A stretch of 64,000 nt of DNA from Sialis fuliginosa (Eukaryota > Arthropoda > Insecta > Megaloptera > Sialidae), in NCBI GenBank assembly GCA_961205875.1, contig OY540814.1, forward strand, positions 14,366,993-14,430,992, read 5' to 3'. This document shows, piece after piece, positions 1-13,100 of the stretch. A program made the translations under genes and the position numbers. The notes below the pieces were generated by a model. The model did not search any database. It saw only the letters and a list, made by a program, of their open reading frames with translations, and had not been told where the DNA came from. Each line of letters starts with the position of its first letter. Positions within the stretch are counted from its first letter, which is position 1.

Positions 1-59
1 GTTTCGAATTCTGAATTTTTTTCAGGTTTTTTATTTTGATAATTTAGAAAATAGGGTGG

Positions 60-390
60 GGGGACGCTCTGATAACAACTTTGAACGTAAATATATCGTG
101 ACTGAAGGGTTAAAATCAAAAGGTCATATGACATTTTGTATTGAATTTTAGGAGACCTATCTAAAAACACCCTACTTAATAGATTAAGTGAAATTTTTTT
201 TAATATACTATTCAATCTGTAGAAAGGGGGTCCAAAAATTTTTTTTTCAAAAATCTTATCATTTCTGTTATTAGGTTAACAGTCTTCGTCCGTATATCAA
301 ATTTCATCTTAATCGGCTTAAATTTTTTGAGGACGGACAGACATGGCGAAACTATTAGGTTTCCTAGTTTTCTACGGAAACCTAAAAAAA
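60..390. repeat. Retroelement-like 3' tail ending in a hairpin
   Basis: The stretch runs into 'AATCGGCTTAAATTTTTTGA', then GGACGGACAGACATGG, then a perfect 10-bp stem (TTAGGTTTCC at 355-364 and GGAAACCTAA at 376-385), followed by an A-rich tail. A tail made of 'cggacggacagac', a short hairpin and poly(A) is the usual 3' end of abundant insect retroelement or SINE-like repeats. An 83-codon open frame on the minus strand covers the same DNA and is not taken as a gene. The left limit is uncertain; the family is not named. Confidence 0.45.
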
Positions 391-399
391 AGAAAATAT

Positions 400-2070
400 T
401 GATGTAGGTCAAAACCACACGTACCACTTTCTTCGAGGTGTGAAACAGTGGATTTTTTAACATTTGTAATGATTGTTTTTAACAATGTAAAGCTGCTATC
501 AATTATATTCTATAAACCATTCACCACTGATTTTAGACTACCGATTTCATTAATAAATGTCACAATACTGTCATTTATATTTAATACCCTGTAGAAAGCG
601 TTTGGTTAGGTTTTGATCTAAATGTCTAGACCAATTTTTTTATAACGAGCAATAAACTGCCAAAAACCCATCCTTCACCATATTTGAACACTTTTACTAG
701 AAAAAATAAAAATCAAACGATCTTAAATCTCTTCCACCAGACGCTTTTATTATAAACTTTCACCGTTTGGATTCTTATCAAATGCAGCATAACTATTGCG
801 TACCACAGCACACTATGATTAAACGCCATTATACCCCTATTTGCAGTGAAATTCTGCAGTTATTTTATCAAGATTGCTATGCAATCAACACGATGTGTAT
901 ATATACAAAGCACGCTTGTTAATATTTTCTTTTTTTCTTTTTACATTAACATGAAAACGGCCCGTTATCGCGAAATTGTATTTTATGTTTTAATTACTAA
1001 CAATAAGATAATTTGCGGTGAATGAGTTTATGGATATTTATTAATTTGACTTTTAACCTATTTGTTTTTACGCAGTATTTAAAAAAATACGTTTTTTAAG
1101 AATGCTTTTTTATTGTTTTCACTATAATGTCTATATGTATGTATGTATGTCTGTATGTATATAATATATAAGCTCGAAAATGGTTAAAATATCCACCGTG
1201 GATGCCACATAACTTTCTTATACTTTTAAAAATATAGGTAATTGCATGAGATAATTGAATAAATCAAAATTAACAAATATAAACAGTTTGGTTTGAAATA
1301 TTTTTAGAATTCCGTCAAAATGGTATCCTTGTTAGCGAAACTCTTTATTACATTTTTTAAATTTTACAAACTGAAATTTTGCTTGCTTTATAATACTATA
1401 ACTCTGATAAAAAAGATTAATTAAATTTAACTTTTTTTTTTAAAAGCAAAAAAAAAGTGTTTTTATTTATTTATGTACCATAATTTTTACCATATTATTT
1501 TGTAATTACATAGCGTTAACAATTAGGTACTCACTTTTTAATATTTTGATACCTCGATAATATTTACGTGGGTGTATCTTTAACTTTTAAGAACACAATT
1601 TACAATTGTTAACTTTGTTTGTTTTGTTCAGATTTTCACTTCTTTAAAAATATGCACATTTTATCTTTCACATCGCAAAAATGCTTATTATATACAAATT
1701 ATATAATGCGATATAGGTATGAAAAAATAGTATGTATGCGGCATACAGAATTATGTTTTTGTAAGTATGTCACGTAATAGCTGCATTTATTATTTATATC
1801 TCAGACGCCAACCATAAAAAACATGTTAATTTTAATTTGCAAAAAATTCGTTGCAGTAAAGTTAATGACATTGAAGTTATAGCGACATCATTATCATTTT
1901 ATTACGGTAATATAGAATTTTATCGTTTAATGTCATTATTACTGAATACACGTATGGTGACAGTGTAGTAAAATAAAAATATTAGTACAATAATTATTTC
2001 AGTTATTTAAAAGCCAATTAATATAAGAGTGAAACAATGTTATATAAGTAAACTTACATATATGCATCTT
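400..2070. other. AT-rich non-coding DNA
   Basis: Apart from a short TATG microsatellite near 1133 I see no open frame, RNA gene or clear repeat here. The sequence is dominated by A/T runs, as expected of intron or intergenic DNA. Confidence 0.6.
1133..1160. repeat. (TATG)n microsatellite
   Basis: About seven tetranucleotide units of the TATG/TGTA type with one TCTG interruption. It is short and imperfect, and probably polymorphic. Confidence 0.8.
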
Positions 2071-2071
2071 A

Positions 2072-2205
2072 ATTTTCCTTAATACGGGTCTGCCGGAAAT
2101 CAATTATCACATAGCTCAATTAATGTAAAAATCCTAGGTTTTCGAACAGTGAAAGCCCTATCCAAATCGGTTCAATAGTTTTCGTGTTGACTTGAGCATT
2201 GTTCT
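2072..2205 (+). repeat. Retroelement-like tail, family shared with 50.4 kb
   Basis: The order CTTAATACGGGTCTGCC, then TTATCA, then ACAGTGAAAG, then CCAAATCGGTTCAATAGTTT recurs in divergent form at 50388-50510 and, for its later half, near 32975 and 61240. 'AAATCGGTTCAATAGTTTT' is a widespread signature near the 3' ends of insect non-LTR elements. The grouping is based on ordered shared motifs read by eye. Confidence 0.5.
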
Positions 2206-2243
2206 CTGAATGAACCGAAAAACCGAACAATATTCGTCTGTAC

Positions 2244-2680
2244 CAGAGCTATCCAACCTGTGGCCCGCCACGCTCTTATTTGCGGCCCGCGGTCACATAC
2301 GAAGAAATTATGTTTTATGTTTTTTTTTAAGTATCAGGTGTTTCATAATGTCTGAAATTGGTTTTAATTTCCCGTCGTTTTCTTTAAAATAACATTTAAA
2401 ACATTGTTTTATTTATATAACTTAACTAATAATTTTATTTGCTAAATATTTTTATAATAAAAAAGCATTTGAATTGCCAGAATTGATTTTTAGTGTGTAG
2501 CAGGTATATAAGATTTAGTACCTAAATTTTCACGACTTTTGAAATAAACAATGGAAATAAGCCACTGGCTCTCCATCTATATAGTCAGTACGTATCTCCG
2601 ACTAGAATCTAGAACAAGCACGCCTAACTTTTTCCAAAGTTTGTTGGTAAATAGTAAAAGATTAAAAAAAGTACGTAATA
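2244..2680 (+). mobile_element. hAT-like transposon relic
   Basis: The stretch opens with CAGAGCTATCCAACCTGTGG followed by CCCGC, and a second GCGGCCCGCGG 30 bases on. This closely resembles the CAG...CAACCTG.GGCCCGC termini of a common hAT group. At 2551-2650 a plus-strand open frame reads ISHWLSIYIVSTYL before losing similarity; 'STYL(C)E' is a conserved segment near the C-terminus of hAT transposases, so this may be a frameshifted remnant of the dimerisation region. The opposite terminus and the 8-bp target duplication were not found, so the element is truncated or the right end is unrecognisable. Confidence 0.45.
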
Positions 2681-3544
2681 ACTCAAATCAAAAATATGTT
2701 TTTATATTGTACAGATTTAGTATTAAAGTGGATATTTTTTTAATATTAATACATTCCATCAATTTTATAACAGTAGTATTATGTAATAAATCATTCAATA
2801 TGAATTAACGAATATTTGAAAAGTTAACCGAAATAATGTTTACCTCCAATATATTGATCAAAAACGGAAATGAATTAATATCAAACTCGTCAAGCAGAAA
2901 AAGTGCTTTTCTGATAAAAAAATTATTCATTTTTAATTCGTATTTTTTACAAATTTAATCCAGTGTAAATTTTTATGTTTGAATTTTGATTAAATTTTTT
3001 ATAAAAAAAACATGATTTTTAATTGTTTATAAATGTAGAACTTTTTAATTATTTTTTAAATGGATATTAAAAATAATATATTAGATAACAAAATATTACT
3101 TGAAAAGTTTGAAAATTATGTTTTTAATATCAAGTTTTAAAAGTTATATATAGACAATATTCTTTATACAAACTACCTTTGAATTTTCAAATCCTTTTGT
3201 TAATATTATCAATATTTTTAAGAGAATAAGAAATAATTTTTTTTCAGCTATATCGATATCGAATCCTGAATACGTGCCCTGGACATGTTAGTTATCATTC
3301 GAAAAGTTTTGGCATGAAGTTATTTCTTTTCGTGGCCCCCAACCCCCCCTTATTTTGTGTAATTTGAGCATTCGTATTAATTAAAATTCTGCAGTACTTT
3401 CTTTTTTCGTTATTTTTTGAAAACGCTTGATCTTATGATAAATGAACAAAGTATGTTTTGTCCCCATACACCTCTGGTCTAAATTATTATTATTTGATAT
3501 ATCGATAATACTTATTAATACCAATTTCTGTATCAAATTTAAGA

Positions 3545-3720
3545 ACTGTAGCATAATGGGTTCTCTAGATATTAAATAAACACTTATTTTGGGTAAAAGA
3601 CTGTAGCTCCCTCAGGAAGAATTTCCGGACATAGGTTCACATAAGGATTTTTGCTTAAAATTATATCTTCGATCTACTGTTAAATTTTTTACACTAGTTG
3701 TAAATCATCCTGTATGTATC
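3545..3720 (+). repeat. Three-copy dispersed repeat, copy 1
   Basis: Shares with 5035-5150 and 30858-31041 the ordered blocks CTGTAGCA(C)AAT.GGTTCTC, AGATATTAAATAAACACT, a CTGTAG..CC..CA.G(A)A segment and TTTCCGGACA. Copies 1 and 3 also share the end block ATCATCCTGTAT. No coding content is visible. The CATCCTGTAT(A) end resembles a transposon terminus, suggesting a non-autonomous DNA element. Confidence 0.65.
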
Positions 3721-4054
3721 AATTTCAAACCCTAAATGATGGTTTCCTAATAAAGCAAACATAGTCGTGTTTTCAGAAACAGAAACAAAAACAGTTTGAA
3801 ATACAAAACTAAAACTCCGTATACAAGACAGTTACTGTATTGTTCTAAACTTCGGCATGCATCACTTATGTTAAAATCTCCATTTTCACTTGTTTTTTTA
3901 AATTATCATAAAATGAAATGAATAAAATTGATACCAAACTTGTTTACATTTATTTTTTTATTTATCAATGAAAAATTGTAAACAAGTAAATAAAATTGGG
4001 GCCTAATGGTGTTATTTTTTAAATATTTTATCTCTAAGCAAAAAATACAATTCT

Positions 4055-4089
4055 AGCCCCATTCTTATAAAGTTTGGGCATCACTGGTA
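4055..4089 (-). mobile_element. Possible hAT-like terminus
   Basis: Read on the minus strand this begins CAGTGATGCCCAAACTTTA, close to the 'CAGTGGTTCCCAAACTT' type of hAT terminus. Only one end is visible and no target duplication was identified, so this is a weak call. Confidence 0.25.
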
Positions 4090-5034
4090 CACATACTACG
4101 TATGAATTGGCTTGTTTGCGATAAGCTTGTTTAAGTTTGCGAGAGGTATTGACATTTCCTAGTTTGCAATCAAAATAAAACAATCGCATAGGCACCTTTG
4201 GCAAAATCAATGGTGGTTTTTAGCAAGGTACATATTTGTATTTCTATAATATATATACAGGATCCGCACTTCCTCTCCTCCTTCTTAAACACTTTCATCT
4301 AGATGTCGAATTATTTTATAGGTATTATCAAACACTTGATAAAAAGAAATTATTTATTTATTACAAATTATATCTAGACTTTAAATAAAAAATGAAATTC
4401 AATCCCTCTTCTGACAGCTCTTCGTAAATATATAGTTTTTTAAGAGAATTTTATGATATTTATACTTAAATTACTAATTAAAACTAAAAGGACAAAATAA
4501 TTTGTTTGTATTCATGAAATATTATCCAATGTTCATTTCTCGAATCTTTTACAAACAAATACAGTACCACCAACTGTATATGATTTAATTATATACATAT
4601 ACATATAAATAACTGTCAACCAGTAAATGAAATTAAAGATATAGGTACGCATTCAATTTCAAACCTAATAACGTATTTTATGAAAACAAACATTATATTT
4701 TGTGTGCGGATACGTTTAAAATATTGAAACACCTTTTCAACGAAATCGTATAACGAAAATACAAACAATGTTAAACATAATTAAACAAGACGGTCGTTGT
4801 TCCCAGACCTACGGCGTTTAAACATTTAATAATGTGTACAGAAATATTCAGTGCTTGGTGTTCTGTACAAAAACAAAAAGCACAGCATGTGTTTTACTTA
4901 ACAAATCTTGTATTTAGATTTAATAGTAATATATTTATAGATGAAAGTTTTAATTTTTAGGACCACACGCTGGTACGAGATTGATTTAAATTTAACGAAA
5001 CTTGAGATGATATTAATGATAAACCGGTTATCAA

Positions 5035-5150
5035 ATTCCATAGCTGTACCACAATAGGTTCTCTAGATATTAAATAAACACTAATTTTAGACAAAACTTT
5101 CAGAAGTCTGTAGATCCTTCACGAAGAATTTCCAGACATAAAATTGTATA
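5035..5150 (+). repeat. Three-copy dispersed repeat, copy 2
   Basis: Matches copy 1 through AGCTGTACCACAATAGGTTC, then AGATATTAAATAAACACTAA and AGAATTTCCAGACATA, then diverges. It lacks the terminal CATCCTGTAT block and is therefore the shortest copy. Confidence 0.6.
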
Positions 5151-5159
5151 CTTATAATT

Positions 5160-6355
5160 ACATCATCGATGTAATTTTTCATAAATCGTTATGTATGTAG
5201 TTCTACTAAATGTGATTAAAATTAGTTAAAAATGATTTTTTAATATATTCGGATTGCACACCTTATAGATAATTGTTTACTCTTTAATTTTTGTCCTGTA
5301 ATTTTTCACGTGCAAATAGTCATATGTAAATAGTCAAATACTATAGAGTGCGTCATACCGTATGCAAATATATAGCCATACTTTCTCCACGCTCTACCAT
5401 GAAAACGGTTGTTTTTTAAAAAAAGTGGGGAGAACCTTTTTTTTCTTAAGAATTTAATAATACACCATTTATATAATAACCTCCATTGACCTCTGAGTCA
5501 TAGGAAGCAAGATATTCAAGAATAACCGTTTTTCGTGACGTTAGACCTTCAATATCTCGCAACGCCGGCACGATATCTTTGGGGACTTTTTACACGTTAT
5601 TTATAACACTGTAACGAAGGTGTATACAAAAATTCAGCTAACTGCTATTTTTTTCGCAGTTGAAATCTAAAATTACTGGACTAATAGTTTTTCGAAAGGA
5701 TTTGAATACAATAATAATAATAAGAATACTTTAAGATATAATAATTATTAGATCTTTAATCAATTTTACATAATGTGAAAATTGATTTTTCTAAAGTCAC
5801 TAACCTTTATTATTATTACTAAAACTTTATTTTAGTAGGCTTCTTAATCGTTTTATTGTCGTAATAACGTACATTGATTGACGGAAACGGAAATGTCTTG
5901 ATTACAAGAGGTCATTGTATATCCTTTCAATGGCATGGATATTAGCATAAGGACCTATTAACTAATCAGGATTAATGAACGTTTGTAATTGAAACTATAA
6001 ATTTGCTTAAACAATTAAATTGAATTAAATTAGTTAATAGTTATCTGTATCAATTATGGAAAATTTCGTGTAACATTTAGAATATATTTATAATTTATAT
6101 TCGGTTCTTTGTTTTTATTTATTTACTAGTGCATTTTAAACCCTTAAAGAATTGATAGATGTCAGAATTGATTATTGTCAGAATTTTAAAATTTGGAGTG
6201 ACAGTTTGTTATACCTATATTTTATTTTATACCATTAAAATTGCAAAACGTTATTTACTTATTGATTTTTTTGAAAGGCTGGTTTGATGAAGAAAGATCT
6301 GTAGAAAACGTGTTAATAAATTAGTGTAATATTAGGTATATTTCATAATTTATAT
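5160..6355. other. Non-coding stretch with one G+C-richer patch
   Basis: Mostly AT-rich. From about 5340 to 5640 the composition is more balanced (CGTCATACCGTATGC, CTCCACGCTCTACC, CGCAACGCCGGCACG), which may be a degraded repeat, but no inverted ends or open frame could be established. Confidence 0.4.
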
Positions 6356-6359
6356 AAAA

Positions 6360-7098
6360 CTAGATGTGCCCGCGCGGCTTCGCCCGCGTGGTCAACGGAA
6401 TTGTTTAGGATTTTTGAAAAATATAGAATTAAGTACAAACTAAATTAGGTACATAAAAAAACGAATCAGAACAAAAATTACAAATAATTTTTGTTCTGTT
6501 ACAAATAATTACAAATAATTTTTGTTCTGTTTAAATTTAAAAGTTAATAATTGAAAACAAAATAAACAACTATGAGCCGAGCGCAGAATATTTCCCTCTG
6601 CCTCGTGGAACTTCATCACAGTTCGCGGGAATTGCCGCGAATAATATGTTACTGTATGTATATTTCAAGTTATTTCCTAAACCAATAGACCAAATTGAAT
6701 GCTGTAAAGGGCAAATAATATCTACATTAAGTACTTATATGACGATAAAATCATTTATTTTGATACGGATTAATGTTTTGCAGGTCATAAGCCCACGTAA
6801 ACAGAACCCAAATATTTTAATTTTCTTTGTAACATAAAAGCAGTCACTGTGACTTAAATATAAAAGTTAGACGTATGATGTCACGGCCTTAATTTTAGAT
6901 ATTTTTATCCTACACAATTCTTTAACACATTATTTTATTCAATATTGAACGGTTTAGGCAGCGTACTGCAAAAGAGCGCGCTGGCGGCAATCTTTTTTCC
7001 GACTTGATTTACTATTATCGTCACTGCTTAGTTGGTATGTTATCTAACGTAACAAAATATAGCTTTTAACCTGACCAGAGAACGTACCTATGAATTAA
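6360..7098 (+). mobile_element. Retroelement-like family, copy with 5' head
   Basis: Starts with CTAGATGTGCCCGCGCGGCT and continues to CGCCCGCGTGG, the typical head of a very common insect repeat. From about 6545 to 6890 it parallels 63125-63485 (shared blocks ATTGAAAACAAAATAAACAA, ATGCTGTAAA, GATACGGATTAATGTTTTGC, CGTAAACAGAACC, CATAAAAGCAGTCA). The stretch near 6995-7060 matches the reverse complement of 56255-56325 (GACTTGATTTACTATTATCG). It ends at AGAGAACGTACCTATGAATT, after which only the 63-kb copy continues into the tail. A 63-codon open frame at 6646 is broken in the other copy, so it is not coding. The copy includes a local duplication of ACAAATAATTTTTGTTCTGT near 6480-6530. Confidence 0.7.
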
Positions 7099-7099
7099 A

Positions 7100-8440
7100 A
7101 AAGAAACCCGCCTTGAGTCTGGACTAATTTTTGAAAGAACAAGCAGTAATTTCGGATCAAACTTGAAAAGTTCATTTTAATATTAAGGGATTATCTATTA
7201 ACCACGTACGCTTGTCATTGGAAGGGGCGGGGGGAGGTTAATATAAAGCATTAAAATGGATGACGAGAGACTAAGCGTAATATTAAGAAGGATGTTTCAC
7301 AAGATTGTGACAATGTGGAGAAAGTGGATCGAAAATAATAAAAATGCGTTATGTAATTTATAAAGGAGAGTAAATATTTAGTTATATCTTCTGTATGCTA
7401 ACTTTTCGAGCTGTTGTCCACAGCCCGAAAAGTAAGCTCTTATAAATATTTCTATGTATCTGAAATAACACGATTTCCCTATATACCGTTCTTGAGTTCT
7501 ACACCCGCTACTTATCTATGTTATTAGTATTGAATATCAATCCATGATATTCTAGATGTCTGATCGCAGATGATCCGATTTATATAAAATAGATTTTATT
7601 CTATAATCGGATTTAAAATGCCTCGCTGCAAAATCGAATAATAAAAATAAATTTTGTTGATCTCATCAAACAGTCATATTCTCGTTTATTTGGATCACTT
7701 TTAAATAGAATAATTATTCAATCTGTAAAATGCAGAAGGTTTGTTTTATGAAACGATATTTTATCAAATAACGTAGTAATCAGCTTTTTTCCCCTTTCTA
7801 TAGAATTCTGTATTTCTAACATTATTTCCTCAAAGTATCAGTTTTTAAACACAATACATATTCTATGCCAACTAAATTTCAATTACACTTCTTGTCTAAA
7901 AGAAATATTTTATTTTTATTTCATACTGTTTGAAATTTTTAATATTAATAATATTAATAATGCAAAAGTGTGGTATCAATTCGAACCAAAACGATCTTTT
8001 TGAAAGCTCAATGTCCCATTTTAATAGCGAATTTCTTAAAAGAAGGTAAAGTAAATTTTCAAAAAGAGAGCTACCACCGATTTATGTGAACTTTTTTTGA
8101 AATACTCATTTTAAGAAGAAAATTATACGCCCTAGCTGATTGTGTGACAGCAATTTTTTCTATTAAAACTTTTTTAATTTTTATAACTGAAAATTTGTCG
8201 TCTTAAAATGTAAAATTTTTATATTAATTGTCATATAAATTAACTTTATTTAAAAAGTTACTGAATTAAGAAAACAATTATTTCAAAAGAATTTGATACT
8301 GACTTTGTGTAGCTCATTTTTAGAATTGAAAATTTCAAAATTCATTACTCAATAAATATTTAAGATAAAACGAAAAAATATGTAAGGCATGAAATAAAAA
8401 ATTAACACTATATTGACGTGAAATGGGCCATATGTAATGG
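7100..8440. other. AT-rich non-coding DNA
   Basis: No convincing gene. Around 7190-7270 there is a G-rich patch (GGAAGGGGCGGGGGGAGG) next to TCTATTAACCACGTACGCTT, which recalls the 'GGGACCGTCCATTAATTACGT' ends of another insect repeat, also seen near 32897; the resemblance is partial. Confidence 0.4.
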
Positions 8441-8449
8441 CCCCGCAGT

Positions 8450-8560
8450 CATTAGATGTGTTGTCAATCAATAACCACACTTACACCCACACACTCTCAC
8501 ACACACGTACGTCACGAAGCCATGTGATTAATGACGTCACGACGGACGTCTGGTGGTTTA
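8450..8560. promoter_or_regulatory. ACGTC/CRE-rich patch
   Basis: Contains the palindromic cAMP-response-type site TGACGTCA at 8532-8539, flanked within 40 bases by GTACGTCACG and GGACGTC, so four ACGT cores fall inside about 50 bp, in an otherwise AT-rich setting. A CA-rich run (CACACACTCTCACACACACG) sits just upstream. This could be an enhancer or promoter fragment for bZIP factors, or only a remnant of a G+C-richer repeat. No adjacent gene could be assigned. Confidence 0.3.
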
Positions 8561-8564
8561 AATA

Positions 8565-10100
8565 ATTTGTGGAACATTTGTGTGTATTATCAACATCGCC
8601 GTTGCGTGAGTTATTAAAAAATGTTTTCATCATTTATAATGTTTTTATTAACAGCATCGAGTCATGTTGGACAACAGTACTTATAGCTTTGTAAAAATAC
8701 ATCTCTTAAAGCCATGCTTCGAATAACGTGGCTTTAACAATCCCATTTTCCACTAATCTCTGATGTTGCAGCGTTTGCTTCGAAATTACATCTTTTTAGC
8801 AGCATGAATCTGATACCCTCCAGGCTTAAAACTTAATAATATTGCTTCTACTGACAAACATTTTTTGCTTCTACAATGTAATTTTTTGACATACAAATTC
8901 GTCTTCCCCTGCAATAATAGGTGGTAACCTCAGGAGCACAAATGCAACAAAATATGTCACACTTTAAAAACTTGTATCTCCAAAACAATAAATAAAACGA
9001 CAAAAGATTATATAGTTCCATTAATAATAAATGAGTTTTAACCCTCCATCCCTCAACCCTTACGTACAGTAGCACGGGATTTTTTTACATACAGCCAACC
9101 TAATTATTTAATAAAAATGTACTGGAAAAACGGAGAAACTGTGTTTTCTTAAACTATTATTATTATATTGGTTTAAGTGTATATTTTTAGTTTAAGTAAT
9201 GAAAATGTGATAAAAATTTCAGCAAAGTTGCTACTGCGCCCTTAAGTATTATTTTTTTAATCTATGTATACGTCGTTTTATCCTTCTTAATAGATTTAAA
9301 TTTTTATCCCCTACTACCTAACAGATTTTGATGAAACTTTCAATATAAGAAAACCTATGACTCTAGAATTCTTTAAAGCTAAATAATGATGAGTATTAAA
9401 TATTATAACAAGCCCGTATTAAATAAAATTTACAATTGAATTAGTCGCTCAGGCGCGTATTAAGACAGAATTAATTTAAATAAATTTTAACTTTTAAGTT
9501 TGTCCAGCCCTGACTATGAACTCATAAATGTGGACATAGGCTATGTGCGCTCTCTACAGCTATAATTCAACTAAAGCACTGTCCCAGAGCGCTCACATAG
9601 TCCTCTCACAGGTGTAGTAAGGACACATACGCTACACTGTCGTTTTTGTCACTATTATAACATATGCATATACACTATACAGTTATACATACATACATAA
9701 ATACGTATGCAACTACGGAACATCGGTAAATCAATATTATTTTCTGATACACGCAAATATTTGCTCTGTTGTTAATATTACAACAATCTAGGTCCAAATT
9801 TACCATTATTTTTAATTATAAAATTTAAAAAAGGTTTTAACAATGCTGCAAAACAATCCAATAATATAACAGAATAAAGATAATAATATTTTTGTAAATA
9901 CTTGCAAATTAATTATAAATGATTTGATTAACGAGTAATAACGAATTGTTAGTACATAATAAATGAAGTCAGATAAAAATAGAATATAGAGTTTTTTTAT
10001 TTTATTTTAGAATCCCATCAAACGGATTATATTATTAGTTACTTCTTTTACTAGTCTAGGTAGTATAAAAAAAATAGTGTATAACATATGTTTATATTAA
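8565..10100. other. Non-coding DNA with an imperfect hairpin near 9.5 kb
   Basis: No gene is supported. Around 9535-9605, AGGCTATGTGCGCTCT and AGAGCGCTCACATAGTCCT form an imperfect inverted repeat with a loop of about 45 bases, in a locally G+C-richer patch. A short ATAC-type microsatellite lies near 9688. Confidence 0.4.
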
Positions 10101-10105
10101 TCATA

Positions 10106-10135
10106 CGTATGGTGTATGTATACATACACCATACG
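10106..10135. repeat. Perfect 30-bp palindrome
   Basis: Two uninterrupted 15-base arms, CGTATGGTGTATGTA and its exact reverse complement, meet with no spacer. The arms are not simple AT repeats, so chance occurrence is unlikely in 64 kb. It could extrude as a cruciform or bind a dimeric factor. Confidence 0.9.
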
Positions 10136-10139
10136 AAAG

Positions 10140-13100
10140 AAAGAAATAAACATAAAAACTACAAATATAATGCCCGGTATTATAAACAAGATAACACAAA
10201 TTTCTTAGCTAACAAACACTTTCAATAGTGTATAAACTCTGTGATATTCTCTATTAAATGGTTTTGAAATTTATCTTACAATTAGTGGAACTTCAACTTA
10301 CTATAATTTACCCTAAGATAATTTTCAAACACCTATACCACCACTGTTTTAATACCGTTTGTGCTTACTAACCACGCGCGCGCAAAACTGTCAAACACTT
10401 CAAGGGGACTATCAGATAAAAGTTTAATACCCCCATTTGAAAGTGCTAGTAAGGTAACAAATTTTGTTAGGTATTTCTTTTATAATAAGGGGCATAAGTT
10501 TTGATACACTGTTAATATTTATTTAATTTTAAATACCTACATAAATAAAATTATAAAAATATCTACGTGCATTTCTTTATGTCAAAGGCGGGGGGGGGGG
10601 GGACATTTAAGTAATTATTTGTTTATATTCATAACTTAAAATTATCTACCATCTTTACTTGAGCTTTTAGAAATAAAAAATACATGAAAGAATTAAATAA
10701 TATACTATAACCCTCTCATTCTAAAGTTTTTGTAAATAGTGAACGGACTTTGTAATTGATCTGTATGTAGGATTACGTTTTCACAAAGTTCTATACTCAT
10801 TGATTAGTTATTATTAGAGGCAGGTTGTTTTTTATTTACTATCTAATTATAAGCCGATTACTTCCTGTATAAATAACATTTCTTCTGACGAAGGTACGCG
10901 TATGTTCAGTAATTCTTTATTTATTTATGTATTGTTCTTTCGTTACTATACGTTAATACGTTAATGAAAAAAGTTTTTGTGTTAGTAAAAAATAGATTGC
11001 TATTTTTCTGCGGATGTATCTATTCCAATTGTAATTTCAATGTAACTACAACAATAATTAAATTTATTGTCACGTAGCAAAATATATTAAAGCATAAACT
11101 AATGATCTATTGTTTCAATTTTACCTACTTCTATTAGTTACAACTTATTTTCACATAATTATATTTTACGTGTCAATTATAGAATATGAATATAATATTG
11201 GCTGTAAAAGACCTAGATAAACAGTTTTAAGGAGATTGTGTAGTTTTCTTATTTTTAAATAAGTATCAACGATTCTTAGAAATCAGTCCTGGTTTGAAAG
11301 GGCTGATTGTTCGAGCGAAGCGAAAAGTAGTTCCCTCTCTTCTAAGGACTATAAAAATTAATTTTGAGCCCCGTAAATTTTTAAACTAATTAATATATGT
11401 AGTTTAACTGGTTCAATTACATTATGTAAAATTGCCTACCGATTCCGGATAAAGAATTTTTACGAAAAGTTAATTAGTTAAAGTTATGATTAGCTGAAAT
11501 AAAAAAATGTATAACACAATAAAAAAGTTTTTTCTATATACACAAGTGGGGTATAAAAAATTCGCGTTTTGTTGAACTGATTTCAAAAATAATTATACTT
11601 TTAAAAGATCATTTACAAGTGGCAAGTGGTAGAAACTGTAAAGTTTTTGAAGAAATTACTTATACACTTGTAACTTCGAAGCTAATTGATGATAAAAATT
11701 GTGAGTATAAAGAAAATATATGTGATTCCAGGAAAAGTATTATAGTTTTATTCACTTGCAAATTGTGTACAATATAATACACCTTGCTGACTTTTTTAAT
11801 ATTGACATACAAAAAGATATTTCTAGAAGCATATATTCCACGAAGAATGCTCTTGTTTAAGATTTTACGTCATGTAAACAGTATTGTTATAGTAAAAAAA
11901 CAATAGGAGAACAATTTACAAATAAAGTTTTTCTTCTACGATAAATATATTTACCTTATTGTGTTGAAGCTATAAAACATATTTTAGTTGTTAAATTGTG
12001 CAGTGAAAGATTACAAAAAAGATGTTCTACGTCATTATTTTTTAATTAAAACATTCTGTTGTTTTTTTTTTTGTATACGTGAAACGTACAGTATCGTAAA
12101 ATATGTTTTTTATGAATATTTTCTTTTGTGATAATATTTGTTTTATTTTTAACATATGAATTGTTGTGACAGTATTTATATTTTTTTCGAAAATAGGATA
12201 CCGCAGTCTTTTTTTTAGTTTGTACAATAATTTATAAATCCTAGAATTTAAAAAATAGGTAAACAAACATTAAATAGAAACTTAAGATATCCACTGCAAT
12301 ATGCGATGAAACAACACAGTTTACACCCAGAAACCAAAATTTATCTCAAGCTCACCGCGAAAGTAGTATAACGTTAATCACTTTGTCATGTGAATAAATC
12401 AATTTATAAAAACAGATATTAGAATATGTAAAAAAAAGTGTACAAGCTAGGTAGTAGAAAACCTTTCTATAAAATTGAAAATGGCTTTATCTACTTGAAG
12501 TAGTCACAGAATCTGTCTGATTTCTTAAGAGAATAACCACAAAAAATATAGAGTTTCTTCATTCAGGTGAAACCGTGCACTCCTCTTTTGTTCGGAAGAT
12601 TTTTTTTTGCAATTAACTTTCATACTCTAAACTAATATAGTAAGTTGGATTTTCTTTGTAATCTTCTTATGAAATTCTATTGATTAAAGTTTTATTAAAT
12701 ATTTTTAAATATATTTATAAAAGTCAGAAAAATTTACGAAATTCAGAAATAATTCTTACTTTTTGACTGATACGGACAAAAAATAATTTTTGCTCATTTT
12801 TCTTTCAATTTTACAGCAAAAATAGTTGTATATAAAATTAAAGTTTATTGAATACAAACAAATAATATTGAGTATATAGATATACATATCTTTTGTCAGT
12901 TTCGTACTTCACAAAATAATGACAAACTTGAAAGAATATTTCAACGAAAAGACAATAATTTTAATAAATTCAGACTACCATTATTTGGTAAACACGAATC
13001 TGATTTATTTAACTTTAATTTTTATATGTACCTAACTATTTTTACCAAAAATAGACATTGCTGGAGGAGGGAAACTTCATGCTTTCTTAGTGACACTATA

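Noticed and set aside
212-463. 83-codon minus-strand open frame
   Set aside because: It lies across a repeat tail with hairpin and A-rich end; residues are Lys/Phe/Leu-rich with no coding bias.
6646-6837. 63-codon open frame in the 6-kb repeat
   Set aside because: The homologous part of the 63-kb copy has a stop and indels, so the frame is not maintained.
8848-9075. 75-codon minus-strand open frame with many Cys
   Set aside because: No splice-like borders, no recognisable motif, AT-type codon use; Cys residues come from TGT words.
12042-12266. 74-codon minus-strand open frame
   Set aside because: Lys/Ile/Tyr/Asn-rich translation of AT-rich DNA.
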